A stretch of DNA of 64,000 nucleotides from contig NZ_JAOTIK010000001.1 in NCBI RefSeq assembly GCF_030116705.1, forward strand, positions 6,972,501-7,036,500, written 5' to 3'. The notes below the pieces were generated by a model, which made no database searches, was not told the origin of the DNA, and saw only the letters and a list, made by a program, of their open reading frames with translations. A program made the position numbers and the translations under genes. This document shows positions 25,593 through 33,419 of this stretch, piece by piece. Position 1 is the first letter of the stretch; each line of letters begins with the position of its first letter. The stretch comes from Streptomyces sp. ML-6 (GTDB lineage: Bacteria; Actinomycetota; Actinomycetes; Streptomycetales; Streptomycetaceae).

Positions 25593-26005
25593 TTGTTTGG
25601 CCGATTTGTTAGGTGTGGGTGGACTCGGTCGCTTTTCGTGATGGCTGGCATGGTTTTCCGGCGAAGGGCAGGGGTGGGGCGATCGTCGTGAGTTCGAACA
25701 TGCTAACGGAGGGGGTGCGGGAGGCTTTCGCTGGTCACGGCCGACTGCACCCGCCGGATAATCTGACCGCCGTCAGCAGACGGATGGACGGAAAAGGGGT
25801 GGGCCGGGTGCCGGAGGACAGGGCGGTGTGCGAGAGGTCCGGCCGTCGTGGCCCGGCCGGTGCGTGGGGCGTTCGCAGGGCCGCCACCGGCAACGAGGGT
25901 GCGAGCGACGGCCCGCGGGATGCGTGCGGCGCGTTCCAAACCCGGCGGAACGGAGCCTGAACACTGCACCCCGACCACCGGCCGCAGGACCCGATCGACG
26001 CGTCG
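25593..26005. other. Gene-free divergent region, AT-rich at the left end
   Basis: No gene is supported. The first 40 bases beside the PAP2 gene are strikingly AT-rich for this genome (ATTGTTTGGCCGATTTGTTA) and probably hold its promoter. The remainder is GC-rich without obvious repeats. The downstream regulator may start earlier, at a CTG at 25964 that has GGAGC upstream. Confidence 0.45.
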
Positions 26006-27025
26006 TTGCTGACCCTGCTCGGCCTCGACGCGGAGGAGGACGCGGTCTACCGCCTGCTCGTGGACCGTCCCGGCAGTGAACCGGGCGCGCTCGCGGGCCC
26101 GTTGAGCGGCCCCGCGGTCGCGCGCGCCCTCGACTCGCTCGTCGAGCGCGGACTCGCCTGCGCCGCACGGCCGGATGACAACGGCGTCGTCCGCTACCGG
26201 GCCGCCTCGCCCGTCCTCGCGCTCGGTCCCCTCCTGGAGTCCCGGCGGGCCGCGCTGCACCGGGTCGAGTCGCTCGTCGGTGAACTCACCGAACGGCACC
26301 GCTCCGCGCAGAGCCACGCCTCGGGCGCCCCGGTGGAGGTGCTGTCCGGCCCGGCGGCGATCCGGCGCCGCCTGCTGACGATGCAGCGGCAGGCCAGGGA
26401 CGAGGTGTGCACCATGGTCCCGACCAGACGCGTGCCGCCGGTGCTCTCCTTCGCGGACAACCACGCGGAGGTGGACTCCGAGACGACCCGCCGCGGCGTG
26501 GCCGTGCGCAGCGTCGTCGAACGCGAATGGCTGGAACGCCCGGAGGCCGCGGCCGTGCTGGCCTCCTGCGTCGCCCAGGGCCAGCACGTCTCCGTCACGG
26601 ACCGGCTGCCCATCAAGCTCGTCATCGTGGACCGCCGCATCGCGCTGCTGCCCCTGGACCCGGAGCGCGAGACCGAGCCGGTGGCGCTCGTGGTGCACAG
26701 GACCGGGCTGCTCACCGCCCTCGGTTCGCTCTTCGACCTGCACTTCGAGCGGGGATGGCCGCTGAACGCCTCGGGCGTGGTGGAGCGGGACGAGGCGCCG
26801 GTCGCGGCGATCGACCGGGAGATCGTCGCCCTGCTGCACGTCGGCCTGACGGACGCCGCCATCGCCCGCCAGCTGGGCATGGGCCATCGCACCGTGCAGC
26901 GCCGGCTGCACGCCCTGATGGACGAGGTGGGCGCCGCGACCCGCTTCCAGCTCGGCTGGTACGCGGCCCGCGCGGGATGGCTGGACGGGAAGAACGGCAA
27001 CTCGGTTCCACAGCGGCACCCCTGA
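26006..27025 (+). CDS. TrmB/LuxR-type helix-turn-helix regulator
   Basis: A 339-residue regulator with two DNA-binding-like ends. The N-terminus (GLDAEEDAVYRLLVDRPG...VARALDSLVERGL) is a TrmB-like winged helix. The C-terminus (EIVALLHVGLTDAAIARQLG and MGHRTVQRRLHALMDEVGA) is a LuxR-type HTH. The middle (KLVIVDRRIALLPL) resembles the ligand/phosphate-binding domain of this family. The start is uncertain: TTG at 26006 has no clear ribosome-binding site, while CTG at 25964 does. It is 134 bases upstream of the M4 protease and in the same direction, so it may control that gene. Such regulators sit beside secreted protease genes in streptomycetes. Confidence 0.8.
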   Translation: MLTLLGLDAEEDAVYRLLVDRPGSEPGALAGPLSGPAVARALDSLVERGLACAARPDDNGVVRYRAASPVLALGPLLESRRAALHRVESLVGELTERHRSAQSHASGAPVEVLSGPAAIRRRLLTMQRQARDEVCTMVPTRRVPPVLSFADNHAEVDSETTRRGVAVRSVVEREWLERPEAAAVLASCVAQGQHVSVTDRLPIKLVIVDRRIALLPLDPERETEPVALVVHRTGLLTALGSLFDLHFERGWPLNASGVVERDEAPVAAIDREIVALLHVGLTDAAIARQLGMGHRTVQRRLHALMDEVGAATRFQLGWYAARAGWLDGKNGNSVPQRHP

Positions 27026-27159
27026 GGCGTATTTACGCCACGGCGCGTTCGCGCCAGCGCCATCTCTTGTTGGCGGAACCCCGCGTACCGAAACATCAAC
27101 CCCGTCAACCCAAAGGGACGCTCGCGTTCCACGGACAGCTGTGTGATGGGGAGAGCTCT

Positions 27160-29859
27160 GTGAGGAGAACGAGTATCCGGCGGATGCTGGCGACGAGTGT
27201 GGTCGCCGCCGCCACGGGATCGGCACTGTTGACCGCCCCGGCCTGGGCGGACGACGAACCCGCCCCCGCCACCACCGCGCCGGCGAGCGCGGTGCCGGTG
27301 GCCCCCGCGATGACCCGGGGGCTGGACGACTCGGCCCGCGAAGGCACCCCCGCCCAGGCCGCCCGCGCCCACCTCAAGGCGCACCAGGACACGTACAAGG
27401 TCCCGGTCTCCGACCTGAGCACGGTGCGGACCACCAAGGACGGCAAGCAGACCACGGTGCGCTTCCGGCAGAAGCACGACGGCGTCCCGGTCTTCGGCGC
27501 CGAGTACGCGGTGCAGACCGAGGCGGCCGACGGCGGCCGGCGGATCACCTCCGCGACCGGCACGCTCTACACGGCCCTCACGGTCTCCACCACGCCGAAG
27601 GTGAGCGAGGCCACCGCGAAGCGGCGGATGTTCGCGCTCGACCGCGGCCTGTCCGGCGTACGGGACGCGCGGACCGAGGCGCACGGCCTGGCCGTGCTGC
27701 CCGACGCCCAAGGGGGCAGGCTGGCCTGGCACTTCACCGTCACCGGCGGCAGGGCGAACGGCAGCCCGGTGCGCCAGGAGGTGTACGTCGACGCACGGGT
27801 GGGCGGCATCGCGCTCTCGTACAACAACATCGACGCGGCCGACGCGTCGCCCGCACAGGGGACGGGTGTACGCGTCGACGGCACCGAGGCGGAACTGGAC
27901 GTCAACAAGGAGACGGACGGCTCGTACACGCTGGTCGACTCCACGCGCGCCATGTACCCGGCCACCGGCGGCCAGATCCGCACCTACGACGCCCAGCGCA
28001 AGCAGTACACGCTCGTCGCGGGCGGTCCGGTCACCGACGACATCCCGCTGGGCACCTCGGCGAGCGACCGCTTCGACGGCGCCAACACCGCGTCGGGCGC
28101 GGTCGACGCCCACCTGAACGCGGCGAAGGTCTACGAGTACTACAAAGAGCAGATCGGCCGGGACGGCATCGACGGCAAGGGCGGCACGATCCACTCCGTC
28201 GTCAACGTCGCCTCCAACGGCGAGGACTACGCCAACGCCTTCTGGGACGGCTCCAAGATGGTCTACGGCCACATGGACGGCGTGCCGCTGTCCGTCGGCC
28301 TGGACGTCGTCGGCCACGAGATGACGCACGGTGTCACCGAGCACTCCGCCGGACTCGTCTACCTCAACCAGTCGGGCGCGCTCAACGAGGCGATATCCGA
28401 CTACTTCGGCAACGCCATGGAGACCGCCGACAAGGGCGTCGCGATGAGCGACCCCACGTCCGGCCTCGTCGGGGAGCACCTCTGCAACGGCACCAAGCCG
28501 CTGGAGGAGTGCGCCCTGCGCGACCTGAACGACGGGCGCAACGCGCAGAAGGACTACCAGCCCATCACCCTCGACATCGACAACGGTGGGGTGCACTACA
28601 ACTCCACCATCGTCGGCGGCGCGTTGTGGGACATCCGCAAGAACCTCGACAGCAAGCTCGCCGACCGGATCGTCTACCGGTCCGCGCAGAACTACCTCAC
28701 CCCGCTGTCCGGCTTCACCGACATGCGCAACGCGGTCACCCTCGCCGCCAAGTCCCTGAACGTCTCGGCCGCCGACCTCGCCGTCATCGACAAGGCCTTC
28801 GACGACCACGGCATCGAGACCGGCTGGGAGAAGAAGAGCGGCACGCACGACGGCACCACCATCGGCGCCGACGTCCTGCCCGCGTACGAGGTTTACAGCG
28901 GCATCGACGAGCAGGCCGCGCAGATCAACGGCGACGTCTACGCGATCGGCCACGGCGACGCCGTCGCCTGGGACCGGGGCGGCGCCGCCTTCGGCATCAC
29001 CGTGGGCCGCTTCGGCAAGGAGCCGAAGCACGAACTGGCCCAGAAGGACGCCTACCTGCTCGACCCGTCCCTGGACGACGACCGCATCGTCTTCACCCGG
29101 ATCACCGCCGACGGCATCGGCGTCTACCGGACCGGTTCCAAGGGCCAGGGCGCGATCAAGAAGCTGGTCGACCGCCCCGACGCGGACGAGACCGAGCCGG
29201 TGACCGGGAACGGCGCGCTCGCCTACATCAGCACCACCGCCGACGGCGAGCAGGACGTCATGCTCCGCAGGGCCGACGGCACCACGGTCAACATCACCCC
29301 CGAGGCGGGCTCCCGCGCGAGCCGCCTCGCGATGAAGAACGGCAGGATCGCCTGGGCCGGCGGCGACGGCACGTACGTCCACGTCCACGACATCGCGTCG
29401 GGCACCACCCAGGTCAAGCGGATCACGGGCTTCATCTTCGACTACGTCTCGGACATCCAGCTCACCTCCGACCGCGTCTTCTGGCGCGAGACGGGCGGCT
29501 TCCTGATCCCGAGCTCGAAGCTCATGTCGGCCCCGCTCGACCACCTGTCGAAGGCGGCCAAGCTGCGCTACCCGTCGAGCGTGTACGGCGCCCAGTTCTC
29601 GGTCAACGACGAGTACTTCGCCTACTCCACGTACGACCTCTGGGGCGCCCTCGGCGCCTGGACCGGCCCCGGCAAGGTGAAGGTCTCCAGGACCGCCGAC
29701 GTGCTCGCCGGTCTCGACAACTACACCCGGGTCTCCTGCTCATCCGGCGCCCAGCTGGCCCCGTCGCTCGGTGACGGGCAGCGCATCGCCTGGCTGGACA
29801 CCACCGCCGCGGCCACCGACGTGGTGACCCGCGCGACGTTCGCCGGCACCTGCGAGTAG
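27160..29859 (+). CDS. Secreted M4 (thermolysin-family) metalloprotease with long C-terminal domain
   Basis: An 899-residue exported zinc protease. The signal peptide (about residues 1-30, MLATSVVAAATGSALLTAPA) is followed by an FTP/PepSY-type propeptide (about 60-240). The catalytic domain has VVGHEMTHGVTEH (His386, Glu387, His390), GALNEAISDYFG (Glu410) and NGGVHYNSTIVGGALW (His479). The last 330 residues or so, after a normal M4 domain, form a repeat of beta-strand units (DADETEPVTGNGALAYIST, SLGDGQRIAWLDT) like a beta-propeller, roughly doubling the usual length. GTG at 27160 follows GGGGAGAG. It probably degrades extracellular protein. The C-terminal role, binding or substrate capture, is unknown. 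Confidence 0.92.
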   Translation: MRRTSIRRMLATSVVAAATGSALLTAPAWADDEPAPATTAPASAVPVAPAMTRGLDDSAREGTPAQAARAHLKAHQDTYKVPVSDLSTVRTTKDGKQTTVRFRQKHDGVPVFGAEYAVQTEAADGGRRITSATGTLYTALTVSTTPKVSEATAKRRMFALDRGLSGVRDARTEAHGLAVLPDAQGGRLAWHFTVTGGRANGSPVRQEVYVDARVGGIALSYNNIDAADASPAQGTGVRVDGTEAELDVNKETDGSYTLVDSTRAMYPATGGQIRTYDAQRKQYTLVAGGPVTDDIPLGTSASDRFDGANTASGAVDAHLNAAKVYEYYKEQIGRDGIDGKGGTIHSVVNVASNGEDYANAFWDGSKMVYGHMDGVPLSVGLDVVGHEMTHGVTEHSAGLVYLNQSGALNEAISDYFGNAMETADKGVAMSDPTSGLVGEHLCNGTKPLEECALRDLNDGRNAQKDYQPITLDIDNGGVHYNSTIVGGALWDIRKNLDSKLADRIVYRSAQNYLTPLSGFTDMRNAVTLAAKSLNVSAADLAVIDKAFDDHGIETGWEKKSGTHDGTTIGADVLPAYEVYSGIDEQAAQINGDVYAIGHGDAVAWDRGGAAFGITVGRFGKEPKHELAQKDAYLLDPSLDDDRIVFTRITADGIGVYRTGSKGQGAIKKLVDRPDADETEPVTGNGALAYISTTADGEQDVMLRRADGTTVNITPEAGSRASRLAMKNGRIAWAGGDGTYVHVHDIASGTTQVKRITGFIFDYVSDIQLTSDRVFWRETGGFLIPSSKLMSAPLDHLSKAAKLRYPSSVYGAQFSVNDEYFAYSTYDLWGALGAWTGPGKVKVSRTADVLAGLDNYTRVSCSSGAQLAPSLGDGQRIAWLDTTAAATDVVTRATFAGTCE

Positions 29860-29881
29860 TCCCGCACCGCACCGGCGACGA

Positions 29882-29912
29882 GGGGTGCGCACCGGACTCC
29901 GGTGCGCGCCCC
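29882..29912 (+). terminator. Hairpin terminator after the M4 protease
   Basis: GGGGTGCGCACCGG pairs with CCGGTGCGCGCCCC across a 3-base loop with one G-U-type mismatch, 22 bases after the stop codon. Confidence 0.7.
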
Positions 29913-30029
29913 GCAGCCCGTTCCCGCCGGGGTGCGAGGACCCCCTGCACACCCGTCCCGGACCGATCGCATACTGGATCACAGGGGGCGGGCCGAGAAC
30001 ACCCGCCCCACCGGCCCCGGGAGCACCGC

Positions 30030-30980
30030 ATGAGCAGCGAAGCAGCACAGGGCGAGCGGAACACACGGGACACCCGGGGCGTACGGGGCGGGACCCCCGC
30101 GCCGCCCCCGCCCGGCGGGGTCCTGTGGAGCCTGTCCGGCGACGTCCGGGCCCTGCTGATGCTGCCCGCCGCCCTCACCCTCCAGGTCGCCCACCCGGCG
30201 GTCGGCGCGGGCGTCGACGAGCACTCCGTCTTCCGCACCGACCCCTGGGGACGCGGCGAGCGCTCCCTGCGCTCGCTCCAGCTCTGGGTGTACGGGGGCG
30301 ACGCGGCGGCCGAGGAGGGGCGCAGACTGCGCGCCCTGCACCGCACCATCCAGGGCACCGACGCCCGGGGCCGCCACTACCACGCGCTGTCGCCCGCGAA
30401 CTACGCGTGGGTGCACGCCACGGGCTTCCCCGTCTACCGGCACGGCGCCCGCTACCTGCTCCGCCCGCTCACCGAGGAACAGGAGCGGGCCCTCTACCGG
30501 GAGTGGCTCCAGGTCGGCAGGATCCTCGGCATCCACGACCGGGACATGCCGCAGACGATCGAGGAGTTCTGGCCGTACTACCGCAAGATGCTCGCCGACG
30601 AGATCGGGACGAACGCCGTCGTCGAGGAACTGGTCGCCACCGACCGGCCGGTACCGCCGCCGGACCGCGGCCCGCTGCCGGTCAGGCTGCTGCTGAGGGC
30701 GCTGTGGCCGGTGCTGCTGCCACCGCTGGCCCGGTTCCGCCGCTTCGTCACCATCGGGCTGATGCCGCCGGACGCCCGGGAGGCGATCGGACTGGAGTGG
30801 ACGGACGCACAGGAGCGGAGACTGCGACGGTGGTGCGCGGTGGTGCGGCACGTCGTACCGGTGCTCCCCGAGCGGCTGCGCTATCTGCCGTACGCGCGCC
30901 GGGCGCGGGCGGCACACCGCGAGGCCGTCCGGCGCGGCGCACTCAGGCGGAGCCACGGCGCACCAGCTCGGTCGGCGTGA
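30030..30980 (+). CDS. MpaB/Lcp-type oxygenase family protein (DUF2236)
   Basis: A 316-residue protein of the ER/rubber-oxygenase MpaB/Lcp family, heme b proteins related to latex-clearing protein. Diagnostic segments are MLPAALTLQVAHPAVGAGV, ANYAWVHATGFPVYRHG (the His that ligates heme in Lcp-type proteins is expected here), YYRKMLADEIG and RFVTIGLMPPDAREAIGLEW. It is mostly helical with no signal peptide, and it has a Pro/Ala-rich N-terminal 25 residues. Family members oxidise lipids, terpenoids or rubber, or take part in natural product pathways. The gene is single. Its 3' end overlaps the remains of a LacI-family gene on the opposite strand. Confidence 0.85.
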   Translation: MSSEAAQGERNTRDTRGVRGGTPAPPPPGGVLWSLSGDVRALLMLPAALTLQVAHPAVGAGVDEHSVFRTDPWGRGERSLRSLQLWVYGGDAAAEEGRRLRALHRTIQGTDARGRHYHALSPANYAWVHATGFPVYRHGARYLLRPLTEEQERALYREWLQVGRILGIHDRDMPQTIEEFWPYYRKMLADEIGTNAVVEELVATDRPVPPPDRGPLPVRLLLRALWPVLLPPLARFRRFVTIGLMPPDAREAIGLEWTDAQERRLRRWCAVVRHVVPVLPERLRYLPYARRARAAHREAVRRGALRRSHGAPARSA

Positions 30981-31240
30981 TCACCGGCTCCTGGTCCCCG
31001 GCTCGCCGTTGAACCGCCGCATCAGCATCCGCACCATCAACCGGCCCATTCCCCCCACGCCCTGACGAACCATCATCAACGGCGGATCGGTGCTGGTGGC
31101 GATCGGCAGCATGTCGTCGAAGCCGACCAGGGCCACGTCCCCGGGCACGTCGAGCCCGCGCTCGCGCAGCACCCGCAGGGCGCCCGAGGCCATCAGGTCG
31201 TTGGCGGCGAAGACCGCGTCGCGGGAGGCATCGCGAGGGG
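30943..31240 (-). pseudogene. LacI-family regulator relic
   Basis: Only the last third of a LacI-type repressor remains. VFAANDLMASGALRVLRERG, then PGDVALVGFDDMLPIATST and LMVRMLMRRFNGEPG match the C-terminal sugar-binding domain. There is no DNA-binding domain upstream. After NGEPG the frame ends early (TRSR stop). One base away the expected family tail reads on as EPVITPTELVRRGSA with a proper stop at 30943. A single-base change in a C/G run at 30996-30999 explains this. The gene therefore has both an N-terminal deletion and a frameshift. It overlaps the oxygenase 3' end. Confidence 0.75.
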
Positions 31241-31365
31241 AGTCAGGGGACGGGCCGGGCAAGGAACGCTCCTCGTACACGCGGGATCGGGCCGGAAACG
31301 ACCGCGGCCGGCGGGACCGCACCGGCCCCGCCGGCCTATCCGGCGCGTCCGCCCCGCCACCGGGG

Positions 31366-31400
31366 GCCGTCGTCCCGTTCCGGAGACACGGGACGACGGC
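31366..31400 (-). terminator. Hairpin terminator after the M1 aminopeptidase
   Basis: GCCGTCGTCCCG (31366-31377) pairs perfectly with CGGGACGACGGC (31389-31400) across an 11-base loop, 22 bases past the stop codon of the minus-strand aminopeptidase gene. Confidence 0.75.
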
Positions 31401-31421
31401 GCCGGAAACGGGCCCGCGCGG

Positions 31422-32906
31422 TCAGCGGTGGTCGTGGATCGTGTTGGTCGCCGCGATCTTCTTCCACGAGGCGGGCGGCTCCGGGGCGTTCAGCGCATGC
31501 GCGCCGGCCGCGGCCGGCGCCTGCGGGCGCGTCGGCTGGAACAGCCAGGTGTCGAAGAGGCCGGCGAGCGGCTTGCCCGAGACCCGCTCCGCATACGTCA
31601 CGAAGTCGTTCACGCTCGCGTTCCCGTACGCGTGCTCGGCCGGCCAGCCCTTCAGCAGCTCGAAGAAGGTGTCGTCGCCGACCTCGTTGCGCAGGGCCTG
31701 GAGCGCCAGCGCGCCCCGGTCGTAGACGGCCGCGGCGAACTGGTTGTCCGGACCCGGGTCGCCCGGCTTCACGGTCCAGAACGGGTCGTCGGCCGGGTGC
31801 TGGGCGTAGGTGTGGTCCGCGAGCTCCTGCGCGGTGCCCTCGCCCTCCTTCTCCGACCACAGCCACTGGCTGTAGCGGGCGAAGCCCTCGTTGATCCAGA
31901 TGTCCTTCCAGCCCTTGACCGAGACGCTGTCGCCGTACCACTGGTGCGCCAGCTCGTGGACGACGACCGAGACGTTCGATCCGTTCGCGAACTGCTTCGG
32001 GCTGTAGAACGGCCGGGTCTGGGTCTCCAGCGCGAACCCGCTCCTCACATTCGGCACGTAACCGCCGAGTGCGTCGAAGGGGTACGGCCCGAAGACCTCC
32101 GTCAGCCACTCGGCGACCTCGGCGGTCCGCTCGATGCTGGCGCGGGCCGCCCCGTCGTTGGCGCCGAGGTCCTTGCTGTACGCGTTGACGACCGGCAGCC
32201 CGTCCGCCGTGGTGTCCGTGGTGATGTCGAACTTCCCGACCGCCAGCGTGGTCAGGTACGTGGCCTGCGGCTTGGCGGAGCGCCAGTTGAAGCGGGTCCA
32301 GCCGAGCTTCGAACTCTGCGACTGGAGAGTGCCGTTGCTGATGGCCTGCACGCCGTCGGGAACGGAGACCGAGATGTCGTACGTCGCCTTGTCCAGCGGG
32401 TGGTCGTTGCTCGGGTACCACCACGCGGCCGACTCCGGCTCCTGGGCGGCCACCGCGCCGTCCGGGGTGCGCACCCAGGACGTCCAGCCGTTGATCTTCA
32501 CCTCGGAGGGCTTGCCCGCGTACCGCACGACCACCGAGACGGCCCGGCCCTTCGCCAGCGGGGCCGCCGGGGTGATCTCCAGCTCCTGCTCGCCGTTCTT
32601 CGCATGGCCGGCCTTCCGGCCGTTCACCCGCACCTCGGAGACGTTCAGCCCGAGGTCCAGGTTGAAGCGGGAGAGTTCCTGGGTGGGCGTGGCGAGGATC
32701 GTCGCCGTGCCCTCCAGCAGGTCGGTCGCGGGCTGGTACTTCAGCCGCAGGTCGTAGTGCGACACGTCGTAGCCGCCGTTGCCGCTCGCCGGATAGTAGG
32801 GGTCTCCGATGCCCGGGGCGCCCACGGTGCCCTCGGCGGCCGAGGCCGGGATCGCCAGCAGCAGGGAGACCGCGAGTGCGCTCGGGACGATGAATCTGCG
32901 GTGCAC
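31422..32906 (-). CDS. Secreted M1-family zinc aminopeptidase
   Basis: A 494-residue exported metallopeptidase. The signal peptide is residues 1-24 (IVPSALAVSLLLAIPASA). The N-terminal beta domain has YDVSHYDLRLKYQP and ATILATPTQELSRFNLDL. The gluzincin core has SGFALETQTRPFY (the GAMEN-like substrate anchor, Glu294), VVVHELAHQWYGD (His317, Glu318, His321) and WINEGFARYSQWLW (Glu340). It lacks the long C-terminal helical domain of PepN, so it is the short M1 form common as a secreted enzyme in Streptomyces. It removes N-terminal residues from peptides outside the cell. It may work with the nearby M4 protease, though the genes are not in one operon. Confidence 0.93.
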   Translation of the reverse strand: MHRRFIVPSALAVSLLLAIPASAAEGTVGAPGIGDPYYPASGNGGYDVSHYDLRLKYQPATDLLEGTATILATPTQELSRFNLDLGLNVSEVRVNGRKAGHAKNGEQELEITPAAPLAKGRAVSVVVRYAGKPSEVKINGWTSWVRTPDGAVAAQEPESAAWWYPSNDHPLDKATYDISVSVPDGVQAISNGTLQSQSSKLGWTRFNWRSAKPQATYLTTLAVGKFDITTDTTADGLPVVNAYSKDLGANDGAARASIERTAEVAEWLTEVFGPYPFDALGGYVPNVRSGFALETQTRPFYSPKQFANGSNVSVVVHELAHQWYGDSVSVKGWKDIWINEGFARYSQWLWSEKEGEGTAQELADHTYAQHPADDPFWTVKPGDPGPDNQFAAAVYDRGALALQALRNEVGDDTFFELLKGWPAEHAYGNASVNDFVTYAERVSGKPLAGLFDTWLFQPTRPQAPAAAGAHALNAPEPPASWKKIAATNTIHDHR

Positions 32907-33419
32907 GAATGCTCCAAGTCGTCGGGGCGAATGATCTTTCGAACCGTCAGGCCGACACTATGCAGCGACTGCCGTGCTGGTCGTGTCCACGACGGTCGCT
33001 GTCACACGATTGCCATTCGACCGACACGACGGCAAGAGGCTTTCGCATCATGATCACGCCGAATCCCGCCGCTGGAGGCCCCCTCGGTCCCGTGCCCGAC
33101 GGCGACGCCGCGTCGCCCCTCAAGTCGTCGTGCCCGACGGGCTGTTCGAGTTCGCCGAGGGGTGCCGCGGCAGGAGCGGGGCCGCAATCGCCGCATCCCG
33201 CGCGGCGGATTTCCGGGACCGGGGACCGGTGCACCTCGGTGGTGTCGACGACCGGGCGCCCGAACCGGACCGCGTCCTCCGGCTCCTCCGGGGCCGGCGG
33301 GTGACATATCACCTCACAAACGGTCAAGTCGATACCGCTTGTTGGTCCCATGGGATGAGCGCCGCGTGTGGTACTGCCTACGGAGAGCGAAAAAAGAGCT
33401 TTCGTGAAAGGTGCCATTC
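32907..33419. other. Gene-free region, possible decayed coding on the plus strand
   Basis: No gene can be supported. One plus-strand frame (about 33121-33300) keeps G/C at nearly all third positions and reads like protein (VVVPDGLFEFAEGCRGRSG, then AAIAASRAADFRDRGPVHLG), but has neither a plausible start nor a natural end. It could be the remnant of a gene. The first 100 bases hold the aminopeptidase promoter region; the last 20 hold the BCCT ribosome-binding site (GAAAGG). Confidence 0.4.

Noticed and set aside
25613-25960. 115-residue plus-strand ORF before the TrmB/LuxR regulator
   Set aside because: No ribosome-binding site, poor codon-position bias and no recognisable domain.
26194-29544. 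1,116-residue minus-strand open frame across the M4 protease
   Set aside because: Val/Asp/Gly-rich shadow of the protease frame with no family features.
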